Under the pieces are notes generated by a model. It searched no databases. It had not been told where the DNA came from and was given only the letters and a program-made list of their open reading frames with translations. A stretch of 64,000 nt of DNA from Flavobacterium sp. (GTDB lineage Bacteria; Bacteroidota; Bacteroidia; Flavobacteriales; Flavobacteriaceae), in NCBI RefSeq assembly GCF_017744675.1, contig NZ_JAGIAV010000006.1, forward strand, positions 62,001 to 126,000, given 5' to 3'. The position numbers were made by a program, and so were the translations under genes. Each line of letters opens with the position of its first letter. Position 1 is the first letter of the stretch. Below are positions 18,614 through 26,161 of the stretch, one piece after another.

Positions 18614-21436
18614 TTATTTTGTGTTGGGTTTACTAACGTGTTCTTTTCGAATTACTTTATTGTTTTTTTCGTCATAAACAGCAGGACTAATTTCTTGTCC
18701 CGTTTTGCTGAATATTTTAATTTTTGGAGCTTCATGCGTTCCCGTAATTACAATCGGAAAACCTATAATTCCGAAGAGTGGGAGACCTAAACGCATTCTC
18801 AGATCCAAAAGTCCGTCAAAGCTTGTTGTTCCTTTAATCGTAGGTCTAAAACTGGCTACGCTAAAGGTAAATGGCTCAATTATTATAAGATTTTTATCTA
18901 TGGTCGATTTGATTTCAATACCTTTCATATCAGGATTGTTCAAACCGCTTTGTCCAGTTTTAGAACTAATTCCATCAAAAAGTTTTAGTCCTTTAATTTT
19001 TACATCACGAAGATTAATTGTTCCTCCGCCTTGCATAGATTCATAAATTGGCCCCATATTTCCATTCAAATCTCCTTTTACGTTGTAGTCAACAGAGATT
19101 ATTCCATGTGCTTTTTCGGCCGCGGTAACCATGTCATGAAACATCGGAATTTCTTTGTATGCCCTTTGCACATCAAAATCTTTTGCTGTAAAGTGCGCGT
19201 CAAAATGTGCCGCCGTTGGAGATTCGTCCTTATACAACGCATTAACACCTAAAATACAGTCAATTATACTAAAGGTAATGTTTTCTAAATAAAACCCTTC
19301 TTTTTTTATTCCTATTTTTCCGTTTAATTTGTTAAAAACCAATTTATTGTATTCGATTTTTTCTGCATTTGCATTTAAACTTACATTTAGGTTTTTCGGA
19401 ATAATAACAACACCGCTCATTTTTGGATGATCTTCTTTGGCATATTGCACTTCAATCTTTCGGTCTTTGTTTTCGCCCTCTTTTAAAGCCATAAATTCAT
19501 CAACATTAATGAGTTTTGATTTTAAATTGAAGTTTCCGCTCAAAGTGCCTTTTGATTCTAAAAAGTAGTTGATAGCATTTAAGAGATAGCCATTGATATC
19601 AAAATCTGATTTTCCGTACGAAGCATTGAATTTTTCAAACCACATTTTTTCATTCTGAAAACGGAAATTTCCCTGTTTGATAAAAAAGGCTTTCGGAAAC
19701 AATTCTGAAGTTGCTTTGATATTCTTAAGCAATAAGGTTCCCTTATTGTCCAACTTATCATATTGTCCCGTTGTGGCATAACTTTGTTTTCCTTTTAACG
19801 AAAGATCTGCTTTTGCATAACCTGTTAAATCAAGACCTTTCTGAGAGAAAACCTGATAGATTCTGCCAACATTCAGTTCGCCTTTAATTTTTGCATTATA
19901 AGCCAGATCGTTAAAATCAGATAAAGTAGCATTTACGTAAACAGGATTTCCTTCAAAAACAAAAGATGCTGGCGCTACAGCAACAATCAAATCTTGATAC
20001 GTTCCAGCTTTATTAAGCATGTTTGCCACAAAAGTGATGTTGGTAATAGGATTTGGATAATACTTGGTTTTGAGCCATCCATTTCGAAGCGAAATTCCGC
20101 CAATAGTTTTCGGAAATAGTTTTTTTGAAGTGCTAAAAAGTCCGCGCGCCTGAATATCGGTTTTTAAAATCCCTTTCAAATCAATATTTTCCAAACCTAA
20201 TGCTGCATCCACAACAGCAAGGTCCAAAGCGCCTTTTACACTTGCATTAATCGACATTTCGCTTAAACCTCTACTGTGCAGATAAGCATTAAAATAATCC
20301 TTTTCGCCAACCTTAAATTTCAGTGTTCTCAGATTAACGAGTAGTTGTTCTGCATCTAAAGACGGAAGCATGGCATTCAAATCCATTTGGAAGTCGGTTA
20401 AAGGAACTGGTGCGTTTTTATAATTTACAGCTCCTTCATTAATTTTTAGATTGAATGCCAAATTTGGTTTTTGCTTTTTCGAAACATTATAATCTCCTTT
20501 AAAACTAAGCAACAAATCACTTCTTCCAGAAATTTCAGTTCTTTCTAGCCAAGTAAGATATTCGGGAGGCATTACAGAAAGTAAATCTTTTACGGTGGTG
20601 TTCTCTGAAGCGGCTTTGATATTGATTTTGTATCCGTCTCTTAAAATGCTGAATATCCCAGTAAACTTTAAAGGCAGTTTATTGATATGAAGTTCATTTT
20701 TTTGAAGAATAAAAGTAAGAGCATGCGTATTGATTCGGGTAATTAAATCGGCGCGAACTTTTTTTCGTCTTAAATAACCTGTTCGATCATAATAGAAATC
20801 CAGATTGTCGATTTTGGCATCGGTTGCGAGATCAAAAATGTCTTCGCTCAAATTTCCTTTTCCTATATAATTAAACCCTTTTGCATCAACTAAAATTTTG
20901 GCAGAGCGGTCGTTGTATTTCACATGGCAGTTTTGCAAATCAATACGTTCCAATCGAATAGCTGTTCCTTCTTCAGGAGCATTTGGATCTTCTTTTTCAT
21001 TTTTTCTGTCTTCTGGGGCAACATAAATATTATAATTAGCCTGACCTTTTTCGTTCACCATAATATTAATCGAGGCATCAGAAACGTAGAGTTTATTGAT
21101 TTTAACTTCGTTATCAAACAACAGTCTTTTTATATCAATTCCAAAAGCAACCTGATCTGCTTTTAATAAAGTATCATTGCTAAAAGGCTTAGAGCCTGTT
21201 AAAGACAAATCGTCTAAAGAAACAGTTAAGGACGGAAAGTGCGTAAAAAATGAAAGTTTAGATTTGGTAAAATCAAGTTTGGTATCCAGTCTTTCGTTGG
21301 CAATTTTCTTTACTTCCGAAGCAATTTTTCCAGGAAAAAGCAACGGAATAATAAATAGCAAAAACAAAATCACAGCAATCGTAATTCCAGTAATCTTTAA
21401 AACTTTAAAGGCGGTATGTTTGAATGTACTAGGCAT
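18614..21436 (-). CDS. AsmA-like envelope protein
   Basis: A 940-residue protein anchored by one N-terminal helix (about residues 14-36, ITIAVILFLLFIIPLLF), followed by LDFTKSKLSFFTHFPSLTVSLDDLSLTG, the AsmA-type N-terminal chorein-like start. The rest is a long beta-rich repeat region. The C-terminal part (GGGTINLRDVKIKGLKLFDGIS, FSVASFRPTIKGTTSFDGLLDLRMRLGLPLFG) matches the AsmA C-terminal domain. Proteins of this group are thought to form hydrophobic grooves that move phospholipids across the periplasm. The MCE lipid-import genes lie immediately upstream on the same strand, fitting a shared role in outer-membrane lipid balance. Possibly co-transcribed with the two small genes downstream. 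Confidence 0.88.
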   Translation of the reverse strand: MPSTFKHTAFKVLKITGITIAVILFLLFIIPLLFPGKIASEVKKIANERLDTKLDFTKSKLSFFTHFPSLTVSLDDLSLTGSKPFSNDTLLKADQVAFGIDIKRLLFDNEVKINKLYVSDASINIMVNEKGQANYNIYVAPEDRKNEKEDPNAPEEGTAIRLERIDLQNCHVKYNDRSAKILVDAKGFNYIGKGNLSEDIFDLATDAKIDNLDFYYDRTGYLRRKKVRADLITRINTHALTFILQKNELHINKLPLKFTGIFSILRDGYKINIKAASENTTVKDLLSVMPPEYLTWLERTEISGRSDLLLSFKGDYNVSKKQKPNLAFNLKINEGAVNYKNAPVPLTDFQMDLNAMLPSLDAEQLLVNLRTLKFKVGEKDYFNAYLHSRGLSEMSINASVKGALDLAVVDAALGLENIDLKGILKTDIQARGLFSTSKKLFPKTIGGISLRNGWLKTKYYPNPITNITFVANMLNKAGTYQDLIVAVAPASFVFEGNPVYVNATLSDFNDLAYNAKIKGELNVGRIYQVFSQKGLDLTGYAKADLSLKGKQSYATTGQYDKLDNKGTLLLKNIKATSELFPKAFFIKQGNFRFQNEKMWFEKFNASYGKSDFDINGYLLNAINYFLESKGTLSGNFNLKSKLINVDEFMALKEGENKDRKIEVQYAKEDHPKMSGVVIIPKNLNVSLNANAEKIEYNKLVFNKLNGKIGIKKEGFYLENITFSIIDCILGVNALYKDESPTAAHFDAHFTAKDFDVQRAYKEIPMFHDMVTAAEKAHGIISVDYNVKGDLNGNMGPIYESMQGGGTINLRDVKIKGLKLFDGISSKTGQSGLNNPDMKGIEIKSTIDKNLIIIEPFTFSVASFRPTIKGTTSFDGLLDLRMRLGLPLFGIIGFPIVITGTHEAPKIKIFSKTGQEISPAVYDEKNNKVIRKEHVSKPNTK

Positions 21437-21450
21437 ATACTTTTATAATT

Positions 21451-21555
21451 GTGAATTGTGAATTGTGAGATGTGAGATGTGAGATGTGAGATGCTAGCTT
21501 GTAAATTTTAGATTTTAGATTTTGGAATTTGGGATTTAGATTTTGGAATTTTTAG
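21451..21555. repeat. Short tandem repeats between mlaD-like and asmA-like genes
   Basis: GTGAATT units followed by four or five GTGAGAT heptamers (21451-21493), then GATTTTGGAATTT-type near-repeats up to the MlaD-like stop codon. Such AT-rich word repeats recur elsewhere in the window (14030-14185). No gene or hairpin terminator is seen here. Confidence 0.7.
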
Positions 21556-21558
21556 AAT

Positions 21559-22404
21559 TTACTTTTTAGTATCTTCCTGCTTTTGCTGTTCTTCTTTCTC
21601 TTTCTGTTCTTTCTCTTTCTGTTCTTTTTCCTCTTTTTCTTTGGCAGCTTTCTCTTGCTGTTCTTTTTTAGCTTCTTCCTGTTTCTCTTTTCTTTCTTCC
21701 TGCTTCTCTTTTCTTTCCTCTGCCTTTTCCTTTTTTTCTTTCTCTTTTTTCTTGAAGTAGCCTCTAAAAAGGAAATTGCTTTTTGCCGCTTCCATATTTT
21801 CGCTAAAGCCTTTTGTACCACTTTCTAGGTTAGAAAGCGTGTTTGAGACACTGTTGGCCATTTTATCATCTTTAACCAATCTTGCTAAGGCGCCGTTTCC
21901 GTTGTTCATGCTGTGGCTGAAAATGGCTAATTCGTCTGAAATCACGCCAATATTATCCACGCTTTTCTTCACGCTTTTCATAATATCATACATTTCGATT
22001 CCGTCAACAGAAGCGATTTGTCCGTTATCTTCAATCACTTTTTGAGATTTGGCGCCGGGTGAAATAGTGAGGACTTTATCTCCCATTAAACCATCAGAAC
22101 CAATACTGGCTGTAGCATCAGTTTTAATGAATTTTCTAACTTCTTCTTTCATCACCAAAATAACCTTAACAGTCGAGTCGTTTTTTAACTGGATCTGTTC
22201 TACAGTTCCGACATTAATTCCAGAAAAACGAACATTGTTTCCGACTTCTAATCCGCTTACTGTTTTAAATTGAGAGCTAATGTGGAAGGTAGAACCAAAA
22301 AGATTCTGCTGTTTTCCTATAAAATATACTGCCATTATAAAAAGCAGCAAGCCTATTGTTACAAACATTCCCAATTTCCAAGTATATCCAGATTGTTTTT
22401 CCAT
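21559..22404 (-). CDS. MlaD/MCE-family lipid-transport substrate-binding protein
   Basis: Periplasmic MCE protein that receives lipids for the MlaE/MlaF transporter. It has one N-terminal anchor (about 10-28, LGMFVTIGLLLFIMAVYFIG) and then the MCE domain (about 37-115: VSGLEVGNNVRFSGINVGTVEQIQL, IGSDGLMGDKVLTISPG). A helical region follows, and then an unusual tail of about 65 residues composed almost only of Lys, Glu, Gln and Arg (from about residue 212). That tail is predicted to be an extended charged helix. It starts 22 bases after the ATPase gene. The tail DNA produces spurious open frames on both strands. Confidence 0.9.
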   Translation of the reverse strand: MEKQSGYTWKLGMFVTIGLLLFIMAVYFIGKQQNLFGSTFHISSQFKTVSGLEVGNNVRFSGINVGTVEQIQLKNDSTVKVILVMKEEVRKFIKTDATASIGSDGLMGDKVLTISPGAKSQKVIEDNGQIASVDGIEMYDIMKSVKKSVDNIGVISDELAIFSHSMNNGNGALARLVKDDKMANSVSNTLSNLESGTKGFSENMEAAKSNFLFRGYFKKKEKEKKEKAEERKEKQEERKEKQEEAKKEQQEKAAKEKEEKEQKEKEQKEKEEQQKQEDTKK

Positions 22405-22426
22405 GATTTCTATTATTTATTTTGCT

Positions 22427-23206
22427 TTATTCAAAAAATGAGCGCACCCATTCGTCTTCGTCTTTTTCTAATTCTTCGTAAGTTCCTTCGGCATGAATTA
22501 CACCATCTTTTAAAACTATAATACGGTCGGCGGTCATTTTTGCACAAGCCATATCATGAGTAATAATGATCGAAGAAGTTTTTTGTTTGTGTTTAATGTC
22601 TAAGATCAATTCGCTGATTTCTCTAGAAGTTATGGTATCCAAACCTGTTGTAGGTTCATCGTACAGAATGATTTCAGGTTTTAAAATCAAAGTGCGCGCT
22701 AGACCGATTCTTTTTCTCATACCGCCCGAAAGTTCAGAAGGCATTTTGTCTACAGCCTCGGCAAGACCGACATTTTCCAATGCTTCCATTACTTCACTTT
22801 CAACTTCTTCAGGGCTTAAATCGCGTTTGTGTTTAGTTAAAGTAAAAGCGAGATTTTCTCTAACCGACATTGAATCGTAAAGTGCTCCGCTTTGGAACAA
22901 AAATCCGATTCGGACTCTAATTTCATTCAGCTCGCTTTTTGATATATTAAGAACGTTTTCGTCAAAAACTTTAATTTCACCTTTGTCTGGTTCGATCAAT
23001 CCCACAATACATTTTATGGTTACCGATTTTCCAGAGCCAGAGCGTCCTAAAACCACTAAATCTTCTCCTTTATTCAAAGTGAGATTTACGCCTTTTAAAA
23101 CGGCATTGTCTTTTCCAAAAGTTTTATGCAAATCTTTAATCTCTATAATTGGAGTTTGATTTTTCTCTTTTGTTTTAGGTTCTTTATGTAATTTTTCCTC
23201 CATCAT
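22427..23206 (-). CDS. MlaF-like ABC transporter ATP-binding protein
   Basis: ATPase subunit of an MCE-type lipid transporter, 259 residues. The Walker A motif is GRSGSGKS (about 54-61), the Q-loop region is FLFQSGALYDSMSVRENLAF, the signature is LSGGMRKRIGLART, and Walker B with its extension is ILYDEPTTGLD. The ALYDSMSV segment is typical of the MlaF/MKL branch. It has two consecutive ATG codons at its start. It lies one base after the permease stop codon and 22 bases before mlaD, so the three form one operon. Confidence 0.93.
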   Translation of the reverse strand: MMEEKLHKEPKTKEKNQTPIIEIKDLHKTFGKDNAVLKGVNLTLNKGEDLVVLGRSGSGKSVTIKCIVGLIEPDKGEIKVFDENVLNISKSELNEIRVRIGFLFQSGALYDSMSVRENLAFTLTKHKRDLSPEEVESEVMEALENVGLAEAVDKMPSELSGGMRKRIGLARTLILKPEIILYDEPTTGLDTITSREISELILDIKHKQKTSSIIITHDMACAKMTADRIIVLKDGVIHAEGTYEELEKDEDEWVRSFFE

Positions 23207-23207
23207 T

Positions 23208-23966
23208 TTAAAAGAATAAATCGGTTATTTGAACAGCAACCATATCGATAATAAAAATGCTTAAAGAAGCTGTTACAACAGCAGAATTGGCTGCTTGCCC
23301 CACACTTTCAGTTCCGTTTGATGCATTAAATCCTTTATAGCATCCAATGATTCCGATCACAAATCCAAAAAAGAAAGTTTTTAACGTTGCCGGAAGAAGA
23401 TCTAAATATTCTAAGGATTGAATGATTTGGGTTAAAAACCTGTAAAAATTAACATCTCCGTGAATGTTTATGCCAACATAACCGCCAATAATTCCGATGG
23501 CATCTGCAAAAAACACTAAAATAGGAACCATCAAAGTGCAAGCTAGCACTCTCGTTACCACCAAATAATTGTACGGATTTACAGCTGAAACTTCCATGGC
23601 ATCAATCTGTTCGGTTACCTTCATAGATCCTAATTCGGCTCCAATTCCCGACGAGATTTTTCCTGCGCAGATTAAAGCTGTAATCACAGGAGCGATTTCT
23701 CTTATTAGCGAAAGCGCGACCATTCCGGGAAGCCAGGATTCTGCACCAAATTGTACCAATGTTGGACGAGATTGCAGTGTAAGCACCAATCCCATAATAA
23801 AACCTGTAATCGCCACCAAAGGGAAAGATTTATATCCTATGACATAACATTGCTTTAGAAACTCTCGGGTCTCATAAGGCGGAATAAAAACCTCTTTAAA
23901 AAACCTTTTGGCGAAGATGGTAGTTTCTCCAATTTCGGTGAATGTATTTTTAATATCGAGAATCAA
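23208..23966 (-). CDS. MlaE-like ABC transporter permease
   Basis: Integral membrane permease of the MlaE family. It has FFKEVFIPPYETREFLKQCYVIGYKSFPLVAITGFIMGLVLTLQ near the N terminus, then LIREIAPVITALICAGKISSGIGAELGSMKVTEQIDAMEVSAVNPYNYLVVTR, the family's most conserved stretch, and a C-terminal membrane region. No ATG is available; the frame stays open to a TTG at 24008, but the extra 14 residues are hydrophobic and unusual. I prefer the TTG at 23966 (MILDIKNTF, 252 residues). It is the first gene of the MlaE-MlaF-MlaD set. Confidence 0.88.
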   Translation of the reverse strand: MILDIKNTFTEIGETTIFAKRFFKEVFIPPYETREFLKQCYVIGYKSFPLVAITGFIMGLVLTLQSRPTLVQFGAESWLPGMVALSLIREIAPVITALICAGKISSGIGAELGSMKVTEQIDAMEVSAVNPYNYLVVTRVLACTLMVPILVFFADAIGIIGGYVGINIHGDVNFYRFLTQIIQSLEYLDLLPATLKTFFFGFVIGIIGCYKGFNASNGTESVGQAANSAVVTASLSIFIIDMVAVQITDLFF

Positions 23967-24157
23967 AATGTTTGAGTTTTTAATGTGAATTATGAAAATG
24001 AAAATCAATAATTTAACAGTTTTGCTCTACTCGTTAAATGATATAGGAAAGTTAGCCCAATACTTGTTAAAATATTTTACACAACTTTTTTTGAGCCTTA
24101 TATAATTTTCATAAAAGCACAATAATTGCAGTAAATTGGCGTTGTGGCGCACAAACA

Positions 24158-24189
24158 AAAAATCCCTTTCTTAATGGAAAGGGATTTTT
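24158..24189 (-). terminator. Intrinsic terminator after fabF-like gene
   Basis: Perfect 13-bp stem AAAAATCCCTTTC (24158-24170) / GAAAGGGATTTTT (24177-24189), with A and T runs inside the stem, 21 bases beyond the ketosynthase stop. A close relative lies at 26089-26117. Confidence 0.85.
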
Positions 24190-24210
24190 GAATAATAATG
24201 AGAGTAAAAG

Positions 24211-25455
24211 TTATTCTGTAAACTTTTTAAAAATTGAACTAGCGACATGTCCGCCAAAACCAAAGGTATTGCTCATCGCATAATTTACTGTTCTTGATTG
24301 CGCTTTTGAAAGTGTCAAATTAAACTTGTCTGCAAATTCTGGCTCGACGTTTTGAGTATTTATGGTAGGTGGAATAATGTTTTCTTGAATTGCTTTAATA
24401 CAGGCAATTGCTTCAATTGCTCCGGCACCGCCTAACAAATGTCCTGTCATTGATTTTGTTGCGCTGATATTAGCATTCGGATTTGCGCCAAAAACTTTCT
24501 CCACAGCTTTTAATTCGCTTAAATCGCCTGTTGGAGTAGAGGTCGCATGTGTATTGATATAATCAATTTGGTCAGGAGAAATTCCTGCTTCTTCGAGAGC
24601 TAATCCCATTCCGAGAACAGCTCCTTCACCTTCTGGATGTGTGGCTGTTAAATGATATGCATCTGCAGCTAATCCGCCACCTACAATTTCGGCAAGAATA
24701 ACGGCATTTCTTTTTATGGCATGTTCATAGCTTTCCAGTATAATTGCGCCCGCACCTTCGCCCAAAACAAATCCGTCGCGTGTAATATCAAATGGGCGTG
24801 AGGCTTTAGTGCAATCATCATTTAAAGTTGATAATGCTTTTGAAGCATTAAATCCGCCAATAGAAGATTCTGTTATAGAAGCTTCAGAACCTCCACTAAT
24901 AATCATGTCTGCTTTTCCCCAACGAATGTAATTAAAAGCATCTATGATGGCGTTGTTACTAGCAGAACAGGCAGAAACTGTAGTGTAATTGACACCACGA
25001 AGTCCATATTTAATTGAAATAGCTCCCGATGCGATATTGATAATTCTTTTTGGAATAAAAAACGGATTGAATCTTGGCGTTCCATTTCCTAATTTATATT
25101 CGCCAATTTGTTCTTCAAAAGTGGAAACGCCGCCATCTCCAGATCCCCAGATAACTCCAATACGGTTTCTGTTTAAAGAGTCAAAATCAATATTAGCGTT
25201 CGTTACAGCTTCATTTACAGAATATAGGGCGTATTGTGTAAAAAGGTCATATTTTCTAATTTCATTTTTTTCGAAAATATCTTTCGGATCAAAGTTTTTG
25301 ACCTCGCATGCAAATTTGGTTTTAAATTGTGAGGCGTCAAATTTAGTTATTGCAGCAGCACCGCTTACTCCATTTTTCAAGGAATTCCAATATTCTGCAA
25401 CATTGTTTCCAATAGGAGTTACGGCTCCTAATCCAGTAATTACTACTCTTTTCAT
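24211..25455 (-). CDS. FabF-type beta-ketoacyl-ACP synthase
   Basis: A 414-residue condensing enzyme (KAS II type) that extends acyl-ACP with malonyl-ACP. The catalytic triad is visible: Cys163 in VSACSASN, His303 in NTHATSTPTGD and His339 in KSMTGHLLGG, with numbering almost identical to E. coli FabF. The N terminus MKRVVITGLGAVTPIGN and the C-terminal SNTFGFGGHVAS are also typical. Its ATG overlaps the stop of a TetR gene. No acyl carrier protein or other fatty-acid gene is adjacent, so this is probably an accessory ketosynthase whose level is set by that regulator. Confidence 0.93.
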   Translation of the reverse strand: MKRVVITGLGAVTPIGNNVAEYWNSLKNGVSGAAAITKFDASQFKTKFACEVKNFDPKDIFEKNEIRKYDLFTQYALYSVNEAVTNANIDFDSLNRNRIGVIWGSGDGGVSTFEEQIGEYKLGNGTPRFNPFFIPKRIINIASGAISIKYGLRGVNYTTVSACSASNNAIIDAFNYIRWGKADMIISGGSEASITESSIGGFNASKALSTLNDDCTKASRPFDITRDGFVLGEGAGAIILESYEHAIKRNAVILAEIVGGGLAADAYHLTATHPEGEGAVLGMGLALEEAGISPDQIDYINTHATSTPTGDLSELKAVEKVFGANPNANISATKSMTGHLLGGAGAIEAIACIKAIQENIIPPTINTQNVEPEFADKFNLTLSKAQSRTVNYAMSNTFGFGGHVASSIFKKFTE

Positions 25456-26018
25456 TGTTTTTTTGGTCTTAATTCTGTTAATATCGTTTCTCTTACCAAA
25501 TCAAAATCACTATCATTTGTAAGTCTTGAAAGCTGTACAATGGCAACCATATTGGTTATTATCATTATTGCTTTTGTTCTTGGCAACATTTCAAAATCAA
25601 ATATCTTGAGTTCTTTTCCTTCTATTAGGATTTCAGTAACCCAAGTAAGTACCAGTTGCGCAAATTTTTCTAGTTCTGCTTTTATAGAATCGTCCAAAGT
25701 ATTTAAATCGGTAGCCAATGAACCTACAATGCATACTTTATTTTCTTTTTTAATTTGTGCTTGTACGTCTAAGAAAGCTTCTAGTTTTACCAATGGAGAT
25801 TCATTAGCTACTCTTTCTTGCAAAGCTTCACATCGAGCAATATGTTCTTTAATGGTAGCTACTCCAAGATCTGATTTTGTTGGAAAATGGTAATGTATGG
25901 AGGCTGTTTTTATGCCAATATCATTTGATATATCTTTAAAACTAAAGGCATTGTAACCTTTGTTTCGAATATACTGATCTGCTTTATCTACAATTACTTC
26001 TCTTGTTGTCATGATCAT
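25452..26018 (-). CDS. TetR-family transcriptional regulator
   Basis: A 188-residue TetR-type repressor. The N-terminal helix-turn-helix is VDKADQYIRNKGYNAFSFKDISNDIGIKTASIHYHFPTKSDLG (about 9-51). The C-terminal ligand domain is helical (VCIVGSLATDL..., family TetR_C). It is the promoter-proximal gene and overlaps the FabF-type gene by four bases (ATGA). A palindromic site lies inside its promoter, so it probably controls its own operon in response to a fatty-acid-related ligand; that last point is inference from context. Confidence 0.9.
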   Translation of the reverse strand: MIMTTREVIVDKADQYIRNKGYNAFSFKDISNDIGIKTASIHYHFPTKSDLGVATIKEHIARCEALQERVANESPLVKLEAFLDVQAQIKKENKVCIVGSLATDLNTLDDSIKAELEKFAQLVLTWVTEILIEGKELKIFDFEMLPRTKAIMIITNMVAIVQLSRLTNDSDFDLVRETILTELRPKKQ

Positions 26019-26028
26019 AATTTTTATG

Positions 26029-26059
26029 CAAATATACTACCTATTAGTAGATAGGCAAA
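26029..26059 (-). promoter_or_regulatory. Bacteroidota promoter with internal operator-like palindrome
   Basis: Read on the minus strand: TTTG (26059-26056), exactly 19 bases, then TATATTTG (26036-26029). This is a full match to the TTTG-N19-TANNTTTG consensus, 11 bases before the TetR ATG. The 19-base spacer contains CCTATCTACTAATAGG, with inverted arms CCTAT/ATAGG, a plausible binding site for the TetR protein. Confidence 0.8.
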
Positions 26060-26088
26060 TTTATTTTTGAAATTATTGGTGTAAAAAA

Positions 26089-26117
26089 AAAATCCCTTCC
26101 ATTAAGAAAGGGATTTT
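26089..26117 (-). terminator. Intrinsic terminator after GT4-fusion gene
   Basis: Stem AAAATCCCTT (26089-26098) / AAGGGATTTT (26108-26117), 45 bases beyond the stop of the glycosyltransferase gene, between it and the TetR promoter. Confidence 0.7.
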
Positions 26118-26161
26118 CAGGGTTTAAAAATGAAGTATTTGGTTAGCTTCAATTTCTTTTA

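Noticed and set aside
21552-21828. Long Lys/Arg-rich and Phe/Leu-rich frames on both strands
   Set aside because: They are other-frame readings of the Lys/Glu/Gln-rich MlaD tail, whose biased codons leave all frames open.
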